DNA of 64,000 nucleotides from Zeaxanthinibacter enoshimensis (GTDB lineage Bacteria; Bacteroidota; Bacteroidia; Flavobacteriales; Flavobacteriaceae). Positions 45,896-55,539 of this stretch are shown piece after piece (within the stretch, counting starts at the first letter, position 1; every line of letters begins with the position of its first letter). Location of the stretch: assembly GCF_004362865.1 (NCBI RefSeq), contig NZ_SNYI01000002.1:958099-1022098 (forward strand), in the 5' to 3' direction. The position numbers and the translations under genes are program-made. Under the pieces are notes generated by a model. That model was not told the DNA's origin. It did no database searches and worked only from the letters and a program-made list of their open reading frames with translations.

Positions 45896-45949
45896 CTAGC
45901 TCGCTTGAGGGCAAGTATAGAAATGATGATGTGTGATCTGGTTTCTCAT
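45896..45949 (-). CDS. hisL: Histidine operon leader peptide, 17 aa
   Basis: A 17-residue frame, ATG at 45949, stop TAG at 45896-45898, reading MRNQITHHHFYTCPQAS. Three consecutive His codons lie at residues 7-9. If charged tRNA-His is scarce, the ribosome stalls there and leaves the Pro-Gln-Ala codons free to form the antiterminator; if not, it moves on to the stop, covers that segment and lets the terminator form. The arrangement is the standard amino-acid attenuation layout, though the sequence is unlike that of enterobacteria. TAATTTTA at 45958-45965 could be the promoter box, but it would leave almost no 5' leader, so the true start may be further upstream. Confidence 0.75.
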   Translation of the reverse strand: MRNQITHHHFYTCPQAS

Positions 45950-45996
45950 TAGGCAAGTAAAATTATAACATATTTTTATTTGATAAAAATAATATC

Positions 45997-46812
45997 CTAA
46001 TTATTTCCCAGAATTAAGGGAAGCCCATCTTTACTGGAGCCCACGATCACTACCTTAGAATTAGGGGATTGCGCCAATTTCAGGGTGGCTTCTATTCCTT
46101 TGTCCTGAAGGATCTGCTCATTCAAAGAGGCACTCAGGATCTTATTCGCGTCAGCCTTTCCCTGGGCTTCTATACGCTGTCTCTGCGCTTCCTTGTCAGC
46201 CTTTTCGAGGCGGAATTCGTATTCCAGCGACTCCTGTTCTTGTTTTAATTTACGTTCGATCGCATCCTTGATCGTCGGAGGAAGGGTGACATCCCGCACC
46301 AGGATTTCATCAAGAACGATAAACTGGTTATCCACGATCTTCTTGGTTTCCTCAAAGATCTCTTTTTGTATGGCATCACGCTTGCTGCTGTAAAGTTGTT
46401 CCGGGGTATACCGACCAACAACACTTCGTGCCGCAGAACGGATCGTAGGCAACAAGATCCGCTGTACGTATCCGTCTCCTATCTGTTGGTGTAATTTTCC
46501 AAGTTCATCGTATTTGGGCTTAAACCATGCCGATGCGTCAAGTTGTATATCCAGTCCATTCGAAGAAAGAACTTTCATTTTTTCGAAAAGTTCCTGCCGC
46601 CTTACTTCGTAGATAAACACCTTGTTCCAGGGGGCGACAATGTGAAATCCTTCCCCTAAAGGAGCTTCATCGGTCACAACTCCGCCACCGAAGGTCTTGT
46701 AAAGTACTCCAGCCTCACCGGAGCCGATGGTGACAGCTGATTTAGAGATAAGAATAATAAGTAAAATGATAATAAATACTGCGGGTAACGCAATTTTTGG
46801 GAGTCTGTCCAT
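45997..46812 (-). CDS. Prohibitin-like SPFH membrane protein
   Basis: A 271-residue protein from the ATG at 46812 (an in-frame start at 46860 would run into the neighbour gene). One N-terminal membrane helix (about 5-23) is followed by the SPFH/band 7 domain (VTIGSGEAGVLYKTFGG onward) and a coiled-coil region rich in Glu, Gln and Lys (about 175-230, RKLKQEQESLEYEFRLEK). The short C-terminus ends VGSSKDGLPLILGNN. Prohibitin homologues form ring scaffolds around membrane proteases; the client here is unknown. It lies 14 bp after the large membrane-protein gene. Confidence 0.88.
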   Translation of the reverse strand: MDRLPKIALPAVFIIILLIILISKSAVTIGSGEAGVLYKTFGGGVVTDEAPLGEGFHIVAPWNKVFIYEVRRQELFEKMKVLSSNGLDIQLDASAWFKPKYDELGKLHQQIGDGYVQRILLPTIRSAARSVVGRYTPEQLYSSKRDAIQKEIFEETKKIVDNQFIVLDEILVRDVTLPPTIKDAIERKLKQEQESLEYEFRLEKADKEAQRQRIEAQGKADANKILSASLNEQILQDKGIEATLKLAQSPNSKVVIVGSSKDGLPLILGNN

Positions 46813-46826
46813 TGATTGTTTTGATT

Positions 46827-48863
46827 TTATATTAGTCCGTTGTATTTCCGAATAAACCATTCGGCTGCCAGGCTCAGGGCAAGGATTGCCAGTAACCAGG
46901 CGAATTCTATCAAAGATACGACATTTTGTTTGCTTTCAAGTACGGGACTCAGGCCCGGATCCTCCTGCAAAACCCTTAAAAGACTGTCGGTCTGGGCAGG
47001 AAAGTAAAGGCCTCCCCCGGTCCTTTGGCTGAGCCGCTGCAGCTTTTTGTAATTCGTGGAAACCAGTTGGTCCTCCACTTCGTAATCGAGGATGGTAAAT
47101 CGACCCGACTTGCTGTTGGGATATCCCCGTACGGCCACTGTGAATTCATAATCTCCTGCCTGCAGGTTGCTCAGATCTGCCTCGAAATAAGACCCTTTCA
47201 GAAGCATGGGCATCTCGGTATAGCTCTCCTCACCTGATCTCCTTATCCTGAGCGATAGCTCAGCCCCGGTATCAAATATATAGGTCTCATCAAAGAAGGA
47301 GGCCCGAACCATTGCCCGGGAATTTCCCTCGAAGAGATTTTTATAATCCAGTGACAGCCTTTCCCTGGAGGCGGTGTCGCTCAAATACCTCAGGATCTTA
47401 TTAAAGAACTGGTCAAAGTTCTCAAAGGAATTATTGTTCCTGTAATCCTGCATTCGCCATTTCCAGATATGTTCGCCAAAAAGTACCGCTTCACGCGCCT
47501 GGTCGTTAGTGATCACCGCCAGGAGCGGCTCTTCTATCTCTATCCCCCGGATCTGCTGACCTAATAACACCTCATGGGGTTTTGTGATCAGGATATCCCC
47601 GAGGTTGACATCGAGGGGCGGGTAATTTCGTATTTCAAAGTCACTGATATCAAACTTCTCAAAACCTGGATTCAGAATTGGTACGGCATTCTCGGTCTCA
47701 TCCAATACCTCTTTCTGAAAGTTATCCTGGGCATTGTTCAGGAAATCCCAGTCGGTATTTGGACCGGAGATGGTCATCCGGTTGGGATTTTTATTTTTCA
47801 TCCACTCATATAACCTGTTAAACCGGGATGTCGGCTGGTATAGGATAAGCAGGTCTTTCTCTTCCAGTAATAAGGGATCCGTATCCGGACCTAAAAAAGA
47901 TACAGACCGTTGTTCATTACTCTCTATCACCTTGATCAGGGCTCCCAGGTCTGGATGCATACGCTCGGAAATCAAAGCGATCTCTGTCCGTTCGTCGACC
48001 ACTTCCAACACTACCTTACGCCTGTTGTTAACCTGGTTTCGTTCATTAGGCAACGCACTGAGAACGAAACTGATATTCTTAAATCCTACTTTATCCGCCG
48101 TCAGAAGATGTCTGTAAGAATAGCTGTTAACGGATGGGTCCAGATCCAGGTTTACACGGTGAACCGGTACATCATCAACTAATAAAGTAAGTGTGGTTCT
48201 TACAGGGCTGTCACCCGAATAGGAGACAAACGCCTCGACCGGGTACTGGTTATTCAGGAATGAGAACTGATTGACATTTACCTGGTCTACAGAAACATCT
48301 GCATATTGGGTGGTATCGCCCACTGCGACCGTATAAACGGGGAAACGGTCTTTCTCCGGAGGAAATTCATAATCCGTTCCAAGAGTCTGGTTACCATCAG
48401 AAAAAAGAACTACGGCTGTTTCCTGTTTTCTGAAGAGTTCAATTACACCTTGTAATGCTGCATGTATATTCGTGGCCGACTCAGAGAAATTGAGCGTATC
48501 GGTGGCTGACAACTCTGTGCCAAACGTAAACTCATGGATGTTGAAACGCTGTTGTATTTCCCGGTCCGCTGTTATGAGTTCATAGCTATGCTGTAACTGC
48601 TCTGCAGCAGCTGAATCTGCGAGGGAAGAGGAATTATCCCTGAGCAAGACCAGGTTCTGCCGGGATTCCTGGTAAGTATTGCGGATCATTTGCGGATTGA
48701 TCAGCAACAGGAGAATAATACTTATGGTAATAAAACGAAGTGTTGCCAGTATCCAGGACAGCGTGTTTCCTAAATTAGCACGAAGTTTTCCATACTGGAA
48801 CCAGGCTAAAACCAGGGCAAGTAGGAGTGCTAAAATGATCAGAACCAGGGTACCTGTTTGCAT
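46827..48863 (-). CDS. Large membrane protein with an extracytoplasmic VWA-like region
   Basis: A 678-residue protein with two N-terminal membrane helices (about 5-22 and 35-58) and one at the C-terminus (about 650-670). Between them is a long soluble region that starts with a VWA-like fold: LVLLRDNSSSLADS (about 74) resembles the metal loop with Asp followed by Ser residues, and VVLFSDGNQTLG (about 150) resembles the later SDG strand. Beta-rich repeats follow. Flavobacterial proteins of this shape are usually annotated as VWA-domain membrane proteins; their function is not known to me. It is followed by the prohibitin-like gene, which may be its partner. Confidence 0.7.
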   Translation of the reverse strand: MQTGTLVLIILALLLALVLAWFQYGKLRANLGNTLSWILATLRFITISIILLLLINPQMIRNTYQESRQNLVLLRDNSSSLADSAAAEQLQHSYELITADREIQQRFNIHEFTFGTELSATDTLNFSESATNIHAALQGVIELFRKQETAVVLFSDGNQTLGTDYEFPPEKDRFPVYTVAVGDTTQYADVSVDQVNVNQFSFLNNQYPVEAFVSYSGDSPVRTTLTLLVDDVPVHRVNLDLDPSVNSYSYRHLLTADKVGFKNISFVLSALPNERNQVNNRRKVVLEVVDERTEIALISERMHPDLGALIKVIESNEQRSVSFLGPDTDPLLLEEKDLLILYQPTSRFNRLYEWMKNKNPNRMTISGPNTDWDFLNNAQDNFQKEVLDETENAVPILNPGFEKFDISDFEIRNYPPLDVNLGDILITKPHEVLLGQQIRGIEIEEPLLAVITNDQAREAVLFGEHIWKWRMQDYRNNNSFENFDQFFNKILRYLSDTASRERLSLDYKNLFEGNSRAMVRASFFDETYIFDTGAELSLRIRRSGEESYTEMPMLLKGSYFEADLSNLQAGDYEFTVAVRGYPNSKSGRFTILDYEVEDQLVSTNYKKLQRLSQRTGGGLYFPAQTDSLLRVLQEDPGLSPVLESKQNVVSLIEFAWLLAILALSLAAEWFIRKYNGLI

Positions 48864-48891
48864 GTAATACTGTTCTCTGCGAATAAAATAT

Positions 48892-48917
48892 ACCTCTCCC
48901 CTGTTCCGGGGAGAGGT
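48892..48917 (-). terminator. Hairpin between fabG and the membrane-protein gene
   Basis: ACCTCTCCCC pairs with GGGGAGAGGT (48892-48901 with 48908-48917), a 10-bp stem with a 6-base loop. It lies just after fabG. The T tract is poor (ATATTTTATT on the leftward transcript), so it may be only a partial terminator or an mRNA-stabilising hairpin. Confidence 0.65.
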
Positions 48918-48932
48918 TATATGTGTACCTTA

Positions 48933-49679
48933 TCAGGTAAGCATTCCGCCATCAACGTTCAACACCTGGCCGGTGACATATGCTGAAAGGTCAGAAGCCA
49001 AGTAAAGACAAGCATTGGCTATATCTTCCGGGGTCCCTCCTCTTTTAAGCGGGATTGCATCCCTCCAGCCCTGGACGGTCTTTTCATCGAGTTTCGCAGT
49101 CATCTCTGTTTCAATAAACCCTGGGGCTATAGCGTTACACCGGATATTCCGCGATCCCAGTTCCAGCGCCACAGATTTTGTGAAACCGATCATCCCGGCT
49201 TTAGAGGCAGCATAATTTGCCTGCCCTGCATTTCCTTTAACACCCACTACACTGCTCATGTTCACGATAGAACCTTTGCGCTGTTTAAGGAAAGTACGCT
49301 GGATGGCCTTCGTCATGTTAAATACCGATTTCAGGTTGATCTCGATCACCTTGTCAAAATCCTCTTCGCTCATCCGCATCAGCAAATTGTCTTTGGTGAC
49401 ACCCGCATTATTTATAAGGATATCTATGCTGCCAAAATCTTCGAGCACCAGGTTCACCAGTTCTTCAGATTCTTTAAAATCTGCAGCGTTACTTTTATAT
49501 GCTTTTGCCTTTACCCCTTTTCCTTCAAGTTCTTTCTGCAATTCGAGAGCCGGCCCTTCGCTGGAGCTGTAAGTAAAAGCAACGTTAGCGCCATGATCGG
49601 CGAATACTTCGGCTATTCCTTTACCGATCCCCCTGCTTGCCCCGGTAATGATGGCTGTTTTTCCGTCTAAAAGTTTCAT
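48933..49679 (-). CDS. fabG: 3-oxoacyl-[acyl-carrier-protein] reductase
   Basis: A 248-residue short-chain dehydrogenase. Cofactor motif TGASRGIGKG (about 13-22), INNAGVTKDNLLMRM typical of FabG, catalytic Ser in MSSVVG, Tyr-Lys in YAASKAG, and the C-terminal GQVLNVDGGM are all present. It reduces 3-oxoacyl-ACP with NADPH in fatty acid elongation. It is a single gene separated from sucD by a terminator. Confidence 0.93.
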   Translation of the reverse strand: MKLLDGKTAIITGASRGIGKGIAEVFADHGANVAFTYSSSEGPALELQKELEGKGVKAKAYKSNAADFKESEELVNLVLEDFGSIDILINNAGVTKDNLLMRMSEEDFDKVIEINLKSVFNMTKAIQRTFLKQRKGSIVNMSSVVGVKGNAGQANYAASKAGMIGFTKSVALELGSRNIRCNAIAPGFIETEMTAKLDEKTVQGWRDAIPLKRGGTPEDIANACLYLASDLSAYVTGQVLNVDGGMLT

Positions 49680-49793
49680 TGTAATTGTATTTGGTTATTC
49701 TGTTTTCCGACCTCTTGCATATAATGCACCATGGCATCCTGTGTTCCGCAGCAGATCGCTTACTCAAATATAAGTCTTGTTCTACAGACTGCT

Positions 49794-49819
49794 AAAAAAA
49801 ATCCCGCGTTATGCGGGAT
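49794..49819 (-). terminator. Intrinsic terminator of sucD
   Basis: ATCCCGC pairs with GCGGGAT (49801-49807 with 49813-49819), with seven or more T on the leftward transcript. It lies 25 bp after the sucD stop. Confidence 0.9.
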
Positions 49820-49844
49820 CTTTATATAAAATTTCGAATGTAGT

Positions 49845-50717
49845 TTATCCTAAAACTTCCTTTACTTTCTTACCGATCTCTGCCGGAGAATCAACTACGT
49901 GGATACCGCATTCGCGCATGATGCGTTTCTTCGCCTGGGCAGTATCATCACTTCCACCTACGATAGCACCGGCATGACCCATAGTTCTTCCAGCAGGCGC
50001 AGTTTCACCGGCGATAAATCCGACGATAGGTTTCTTACTTCCACTTTCCTTGTACCATTTGGCAGCGTCAGCTTCTAATTGGCCGCCGATCTCACCGATC
50101 ATGACAACGCATTCGGTTTCAGGATCCTGGATAAGAAGTTCAACAGCCTCTTTAGTAGTAGTACCGATAATCGGGTCTCCCCCGATACCGATAGCAGTTG
50201 TTATTCCAAGTCCCTGGCGCACTACCTGGTCTGCAGCTTCGTAAGTAAGGGTTCCGGATTTAGAGACGATCCCGACTTTCCCTTTTTCGAATACAAAACC
50301 GGGCATAATTCCCACTTTAGCTTCACCCGGGGTGATAACTCCCGGACAGTTAGGGCCGATAAGTCGGCAGTCTTTATCCTGGATGTAAGCGTATGCTTTC
50401 ACCATATCGGCGACAGGAATTCCTTCGGTAATGGTAATGATCACCTTGATTCCTGCATTGGCAGCTTCCATTATTGCATCTGCAGCAAATGCCGGTGGAA
50501 CAAAGATAATAGTCGTGTCGGCTCCTGCTTTTTCAACAGCTTCTGCCACTGTATTGAAAACAGGTTTCCCCAAATGTTCCTGCCCACCTTTACCGGGGGT
50601 TACCCCTCCGACAATGTTGGTGCCATATTCTATCATTTGCTCGGCGTGGAAGGTTCCTTCACTTCCGGTAAATCCCTGGACGATGATCTTGGAGTCCTTG
50701 TTGACTAATACACTCAT
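49845..50717 (-). CDS. sucD: Succinate-CoA ligase alpha subunit
   Basis: A 290-residue subunit that carries the phosphohistidine of succinyl-CoA synthetase. CoA-binding Rossmann part [14 protein letters not shown] (about 14-27), [14 protein letters not shown], and the active-site His in [12 protein letters not shown] (about 248) are intact. It needs a beta subunit (SucC), which is not in this window, as is common in Bacteroidetes. It has its own promoter box and terminator, so it is monocistronic. Confidence 0.96.
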   Translation of the reverse strand: MSVLVNKDSKIIVQGFTGSEGTFHAEQMIEYGTNIVGGVTPGKGGQEHLGKPVFNTVAEAVEKAGADTTIIFVPPAFAADAIMEAANAGIKVIITITEGIPVADMVKAYAYIQDKDCRLIGPNCPGVITPGEAKVGIMPGFVFEKGKVGIVSKSGTLTYEAADQVVRQGLGITTAIGIGGDPIIGTTTKEAVELLIQDPETECVVMIGEIGGQLEADAAKWYKESGSKKPIVGFIAGETAPAGRTMGHAGAIVGGSDDTAQAKKRIMRECGIHVVDSPAEIGKKVKEVLG

Positions 50718-50744
50718 TATTTTTTTGTTTGTTTTAAAGTTTCA

Positions 50745-50752
50745 CAAAAATA
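50745..50752 (-). promoter_or_regulatory. -7 box for sucD
   Basis: Read leftward, TATTTTTG matches TAnnTTTG exactly, 28 bp before the sucD start. No TTTG -33 element is at the expected distance. Confidence 0.45.
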
Positions 50753-50794
50753 TGGGTTTGATGACAATTGGTAAAGAATTCTCAGACCAATTGT

Positions 50795-51724
50795 TTATCT
50801 AATTGTTTTTACTATAGCCGGCATCTGTTTTATTGCGGCCAGTTGTTTCATTTTCTCCCGGGCCGGTTCTGCAGGACTTCCAAAATAAGTTTGCCCCCCT
50901 TCAAGGCTTTTAGACACCCCTGACTGCCCAAGAAGTACAGCTTTCGCTCCGATAGTCACAGCACTGGTAATTCCTACCTGTCCCCATAGAGTGACTTCGT
51001 CCTCCAGGACCACGCAACCGGCAATTCCGCATTGTGAGGCAATAAGACACTTTCTTCCGATCACCGTGTCATGACCAACCTGTACCTGGTTATCCAGTTT
51101 GCTCCCGCTTTTAATGGTAGTATCCCCAGTAACTCCCTTATCTACGGAGCACATTGCTCCCAGTTCCACGTCATCCTCTATCACTACCCGACCCCCGGAC
51201 AGCAGCTTATCAAACCCGGCTGGTCGGTTCTTGTAATAGAATCCATCGCCTCCCAGTACCGTACCGGCATGTATACTTACCCTGTCCCCGATAACGGTAT
51301 TATCGTAAATGGAAACGTTAGAATGGATAATACAATCGTCCCCGATCACCACGTTATTCCCTATAAAGACATTGGGTTGGATGACCGTATTCTTCCCGAT
51401 CACGGCCGAGGAGGAAATAGCTTCGGAAGCGGGTTTAAAAGGTCTGAAATGTTTGCTCAGTTTGTTGAAATCCCTGAACGGATCATCCGATATTAGCAGG
51501 GCTTTTCCTTCAGGACATTCCACTTCTTTATTTATGAGTACTACAGTGGCGGCGCATTGTAACGCCTTATCGTAATACTTAGGATGGTCCACGAAGACAA
51601 TATCCCCGGGTTCTACCACGTGGATCTCGTTCATGCCCTGTACCGGGAAATCTTCAGAACCCACGAAACCTGCGTCGATTAACGCTGCTATTTCCTTTAA
51701 GGAATGGGTTCTTGGAAATTTCAT
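50795..51724 (-). CDS. LpxD-like UDP-3-O-acylglucosamine N-acyltransferase paralogue
   Basis: A 309-residue left-handed beta-helix acyltransferase, a second copy of the lpxD type. An N-terminal uridine-binding-like domain (1-95, SLKEIAALIDAGFVG) precedes hexapeptide repeats from about 100 (VIGKNTVIQPNVFIGNNVV), and the conserved LDNQVQVGHDTVIG holds the catalytic His (about 216). It may acylate a different acceptor than LpxD, or be needed for a lipid A variant; the sequence does not show which. It lies 36 bp after efp and 77 bp before sucD. Confidence 0.85.
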   Translation of the reverse strand: MKFPRTHSLKEIAALIDAGFVGSEDFPVQGMNEIHVVEPGDIVFVDHPKYYDKALQCAATVVLINKEVECPEGKALLISDDPFRDFNKLSKHFRPFKPASEAISSSAVIGKNTVIQPNVFIGNNVVIGDDCIIHSNVSIYDNTVIGDRVSIHAGTVLGGDGFYYKNRPAGFDKLLSGGRVVIEDDVELGAMCSVDKGVTGDTTIKSGSKLDNQVQVGHDTVIGRKCLIASQCGIAGCVVLEDEVTLWGQVGITSAVTIGAKAVLLGQSGVSKSLEGGQTYFGSPAEPAREKMKQLAAIKQMPAIVKTIR

Positions 51725-51760
51725 AAGCTGATTTTATTGTGTTTTCTGGAAAGCCCGGGA

Positions 51761-52327
51761 TTATTCCTTGGCTCGCTCCATATAGTTACCCTTTTCGGTA
51801 TCTATTTTGATCTTATCCCCTTCGTTAATAAAAAGAGGTACGTTCACCCTGGCACCGGTTTCCACTGTTGCCGGTTTAGTGGCGTTGGTAGCCGTATTTC
51901 CTTTTACACCGGGTTCGGTTTCAGTAACCTCCAGGATCACGCTGGCAGGCATTTCAACAGAAAGCGGCATACTATCTTCGGTGTTGAAAAGAATGGTAAC
52001 AATCTCCCCTTCCTTCAGCAACTGTGGTGTATCCAGGCTGCTCTCCTGTAAGGCGATCTGGTTGTAATCGTCCGTGTTCATGAAATGGTAAGTGCTGCCA
52101 TCGGCATACAGGAACTGGTAAGAACGGGTCTCTACCCGCACGTCCTCTATCTTATGACCGGCAGAGAAAGTATTTTCCAGTACTTTCCCGTTAGTTACGC
52201 TCTTTAATTTTGTCCGGACAAAGGCAGGGCCTTTCCCGGGTTTTACATGCAGGAATTCTATGATCTTGTAAATGTCATTGTTATAACGGATGCAAAGTCC
52301 TTTCCTGATATCTGATGTGCTTGCCAT
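51761..52327 (-). CDS. efp: Translation elongation factor P
   Basis: A 188-residue EF-P with its three OB-type domains: KOW-like N-terminal part with the modifiable loop HVKPGKGPAFVRT (about 28-40), the middle domain with ILFNTEDSMPLSVEMPA, and the C-terminal part EPGVKGNTATNATKPATVETG. It relieves ribosome stalling at Pro-rich sequences. It lies in the lipid A gene run, 6 bp after lpxA, a conserved placement in Bacteroidetes. Confidence 0.96.
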   Translation of the reverse strand: MASTSDIRKGLCIRYNNDIYKIIEFLHVKPGKGPAFVRTKLKSVTNGKVLENTFSAGHKIEDVRVETRSYQFLYADGSTYHFMNTDDYNQIALQESSLDTPQLLKEGEIVTILFNTEDSMPLSVEMPASVILEVTETEPGVKGNTATNATKPATVETGARVNVPLFINEGDKIKIDTEKGNYMERAKE

Positions 52328-52333
52328 AATGTG

Positions 52334-53119
52334 TTAATTGTTACTGAAGTATCCTTTCATAATACCGCGTTGTGAATCACGGATAAATTGCAAAATCTCG
52401 TCCCTTTCCGGGGTGGCCTCTACTTCGGCCTCTATGATCTGAACCGCCTGTGAGTTGTTGTAATTCTTCTGGTACAGTATACGATAAATGTTTTGTATCT
52501 CCCGAATCTTTTCAGATGCGAAGCCTCTCCTGCGGAGTCCAACCGAGTTGATCCCCACATAAGACATGGGTTCTCTCGCTCCTTTGACGAATGGGGGCAC
52601 ATCTTTACGCACCAGGGATCCCCCGGTCACAAAGGCATGATTCCCGATCGCCACAAACTGGTGCACTGCTACCAGACCGGCCAGTACGACATTATCACCT
52701 ATGGTGACGTGCCCTGCAAGGGTTGAATTGTTAGAAAAGATACAGTTCTTTCCTACCAGGCAATCGTGAGCAATATGACAGTAGGCCATGATCAGGCAGT
52801 TATCTCCTATCACGGTCTTCATCCGGTCCGATGTTCCTTTGTTTATTGTCGCACATTCCCGGATCGTTACGTTGTTCCCGATCTCAACTGTCGTTTCCTC
52901 CCCGTTGTACTTGAGGTCCTGGGGAGGTGCAGAGATTACAGCACCGGGAAATATATTACAGTTCTTACCTATCCTGGCACCTTCCATGATGGTGACGTTA
53001 GACCCGATCCAGGTTCCCTCCCCGATCACCACGTTATTATGGATAGTCGTAAAGGGTTCTACGACCACGTTCTTCGCGATCTTAGCTCCGGGATGTATAT
53101 AGGCCAGGGGTTGATTCAT
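52334..53119 (-). CDS. lpxA: UDP-N-acetylglucosamine acyltransferase
   Basis: A 261-residue beta-helix acyltransferase catalysing the first step of lipid A synthesis. N-terminal hexapeptide repeats AYIHPGAKIAKNVVVEPF, the catalytic His region MAYCHIAHDCLVGKN (about 125), and the LpxA block HQFVAIGNHAFVTGGS are present, with a C-terminal helical domain. It lies 1 bp after lpxC-fabZ and 6 bp before efp. Confidence 0.95.
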   Translation of the reverse strand: MNQPLAYIHPGAKIAKNVVVEPFTTIHNNVVIGEGTWIGSNVTIMEGARIGKNCNIFPGAVISAPPQDLKYNGEETTVEIGNNVTIRECATINKGTSDRMKTVIGDNCLIMAYCHIAHDCLVGKNCIFSNNSTLAGHVTIGDNVVLAGLVAVHQFVAIGNHAFVTGGSLVRKDVPPFVKGAREPMSYVGINSVGLRRRGFASEKIREIQNIYRILYQKNYNNSQAVQIIEAEVEATPERDEILQFIRDSQRGIMKGYFSNN

Positions 53120-53120
53120 A

Positions 53121-54509
53121 TTATTTCTTTTTTGCGATCTGGGCCATCATTTCGGCTTCACAGACCAGTTTATTGTTAGCGTAGGCATATGCCTGCATAT
53201 GACAAATTCCCCTGCGGATAGGGGTGATCAGGCTGCAGTGAAAGATAAGGGTATCTCCGGGAAGTACTTTCTGCTTAAACTTAACCTTGTCTATTTTCAT
53301 AAAGAAGGTCAGGTAATTCTCCGGGTCAGGCACCGTACTTAGTACGAGGATTCCACCCGTCTGGGCCATAGCTTCTACCTGCAATACACCTGGCATTACG
53401 GGTGCTCCGGGAAAATGTCCCACAAAGAACGGTTCGTTCATGGTAACATTTTTCATTCCGACCACGTGTTCGTCAGAAAGTTCCAGGATACGGTCGATCA
53501 GCAAGAATGGCGGCCTGTGGGGCAGCATACTCATGATCTTGTGGATATCCATAAGCGGTGGCAGGCTCAGGTCATACTGCGGAATATTATTGCGCTTCTC
53601 TGCCTTGATGATCTTAGAGATCTTCTTGGCAAACTGCGTATTTACATAGTGCCCGGGTTTATTAGCGATTACTTTACCCTTGATACGTGTACCGATCAGG
53701 GCCAGGTCACCTACCACGTCCAGTAATTTATGCCTTGCAGCTTCGTTCGGGTGGTGCAGTGTCAGGTTATCCAGGATACCATTTGGCTTCACCGATAGCT
53801 TCTTCTTCTTAAAAGCCTTTTCGAGCTTCACCATGGTTTCATCAGAGATCTCCTTATCTACGTATACGATGGCATTATTAAGGTCTCCTCCTTTGATCAG
53901 GCCGTTTTCAAGTAGCATTTCCAGTTCATGCAGGAAACTGAAGGTTCTTGCCGAAGCGATCTCCTCTTTAAAATCCGACATTTGCTCCAGGGTGGCATTC
54001 TGTGTCCCCAGGATCTTGGTGCCAAAATCGACCATGGTTGTTACCTGGTACTGATCTGCCGGGATAACAGTGATCTCGCTGCCACTAACTTCATCCTTAT
54101 AGGTGATCACATCTTTAACCACGTATTCATCCCGGTCTTCTTCCTGTTCTACAATGCCCGCTTTCTCAAGGGCCTCAACAAAGAATTTAGATGAACCATC
54201 CATGATCGGGGGTTCGGAAGAATTGAGTTCAATCAGCACGTTGTCCAGGTCCATACCTACTAAGGCCGCCAGGACATGTTCCGATGTCTGGATCTTGACC
54301 CCTTTCTTTTCCAGGTTGGTTCCCCGCTGTGTGTTGACCACGTAATTAGCGTCGGCTTCAATCAGGGGCTGCCCATCCAGGTCTACCCTTTTAAAAACAA
54401 AACCGTGGTTTTCCGGGGCAGGTACAAATTTCATTGTTACGTTTTCCCCGGTATGAAGGCCTACACCCTCCAGTGTTACCTCCTGAGCGATAGTTTTCTG
54501 CTTTGCCAT
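53121..54509 (-). CDS. lpxC-fabZ: Bifunctional UDP-3-O-acyl-GlcNAc deacetylase / 3-hydroxyacyl-ACP dehydratase
   Basis: A 462-residue fusion typical of Bacteroidetes. The LpxC part (1-310) has zinc ligands in SEHVLAAL (His79-like) and LHHPNEAARHKLLDVVGDL, and the fatty-acid passage loops. The FabZ hotdog part (about 315-462) has PHRPPFLLIDRI and GHFPGAPVMPGVLQVEAM with the catalytic His and Glu. One protein thus serves lipid A and fatty acid elongation. It lies 4 bp after lpxD and 1 bp before lpxA. Confidence 0.96.
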   Translation of the reverse strand: MAKQKTIAQEVTLEGVGLHTGENVTMKFVPAPENHGFVFKRVDLDGQPLIEADANYVVNTQRGTNLEKKGVKIQTSEHVLAALVGMDLDNVLIELNSSEPPIMDGSSKFFVEALEKAGIVEQEEDRDEYVVKDVITYKDEVSGSEITVIPADQYQVTTMVDFGTKILGTQNATLEQMSDFKEEIASARTFSFLHELEMLLENGLIKGGDLNNAIVYVDKEISDETMVKLEKAFKKKKLSVKPNGILDNLTLHHPNEAARHKLLDVVGDLALIGTRIKGKVIANKPGHYVNTQFAKKISKIIKAEKRNNIPQYDLSLPPLMDIHKIMSMLPHRPPFLLIDRILELSDEHVVGMKNVTMNEPFFVGHFPGAPVMPGVLQVEAMAQTGGILVLSTVPDPENYLTFFMKIDKVKFKQKVLPGDTLIFHCSLITPIRRGICHMQAYAYANNKLVCEAEMMAQIAKKK

Positions 54510-54513
54510 TCTC

Positions 54514-55539
54514 TTAATCCCTCTTAATATTTTTTTCTATTTCCTGGATCCTGTTCACGATCCCTGGTAAGTTTTTAAAATGAACATATGATTTATTATA
54601 ATCCCCGTAATTGATTGCCGGAGAGCCTTGAAGAACTTCATCATCCTTCACATTACGACCTACGCCGGACTGTGCCTGAATCTTTACCCGGTCCCCGATA
54701 ACGATGTGTCCTACGATTCCCACCTGCCCGCCTATCATGCAGTGCTTGCCGATCTTGGTAGATCCGGCAATACCTGTTTGGGCTGCAATGGCCGTGTGCT
54801 CGCCGATCTCCACATTATGCGCGATCTGAATCTGGTTGTCCAGCTTAACTCCCCTCCTCAGGATGGTAGATCCAAGGGTAGCTCGGTCTATAGTAGTACC
54901 TGCCCCGATATCCACGTTATCTTCCAGTATAACGTTACCTGTTTGCGGTACTTTACTATACTCTCCGTCAGCGTTGGGAGCAAAACCAAACCCATCTGCC
55001 CCGATAATAGCCCCGCTATGAATAACGCAACCATTCCCGATCAGGGTTTCTGAATATATCTTAGCCCCGGGAAAAATGATCACATCGTTCCCGATCACTA
55101 CGTTATCTCCGATATAAACATTCGGAAAAACCTTAACATTGTTACCAAGGGATACATTATTACCCAGGTATGAAAAGGCACCTAAATAAAGATCATCTCC
55201 GTATTTGGCACTATCCGAAATAAAAACAGGATTTTCTATCCCGCTCTTATTAAACTTAACCTGGTTGTAATATTCCAGTAATTTAGAAAAGGACTTGTAC
55301 GCATCCTCTACCTTGATAAGGGTAGTCTTCAACTCATGTTCAGGTTCAAAATCGTTATTGACGATCGTGATAGAAGCTTCTGTACTGTAAATGTACTGGG
55401 TATACTTGGGGTTGGCGAGAAAGGTCAGGGAACCTTCCTCCCCTTCCTCTATTTTAGCCAGTTTATGGACGGCCGTTTCCGGGTCGCCAACGACTTTTCC
55501 TTCCAAAATTCCGGCAATCTGACTCGCTGTAAATTCCAA
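54514..55539 (-). CDS. lpxD: UDP-3-O-(3-hydroxymyristoyl)glucosamine N-acyltransferase
   Basis: A 341-residue acyltransferase for the third lipid A step. The N-terminal uridine-binding domain (1-100, [16 protein letters not shown]) is followed by hexapeptide repeats (about 105-300) with GADGFGFAP and the catalytic His in [15 protein letters not shown] (about 240), and a C-terminal helix. It is first in the lpxD, lpxC-fabZ, lpxA, efp run. Confidence 0.96.
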   Translation of the reverse strand: MEFTASQIAGILEGKVVGDPETAVHKLAKIEEGEEGSLTFLANPKYTQYIYSTEASITIVNNDFEPEHELKTTLIKVEDAYKSFSKLLEYYNQVKFNKSGIENPVFISDSAKYGDDLYLGAFSYLGNNVSLGNNVKVFPNVYIGDNVVIGNDVIIFPGAKIYSETLIGNGCVIHSGAIIGADGFGFAPNADGEYSKVPQTGNVILEDNVDIGAGTTIDRATLGSTILRRGVKLDNQIQIAHNVEIGEHTAIAAQTGIAGSTKIGKHCMIGGQVGIVGHIVIGDRVKIQAQSGVGRNVKDDEVLQGSPAINYGDYNKSYVHFKNLPGIVNRIQEIEKNIKRD

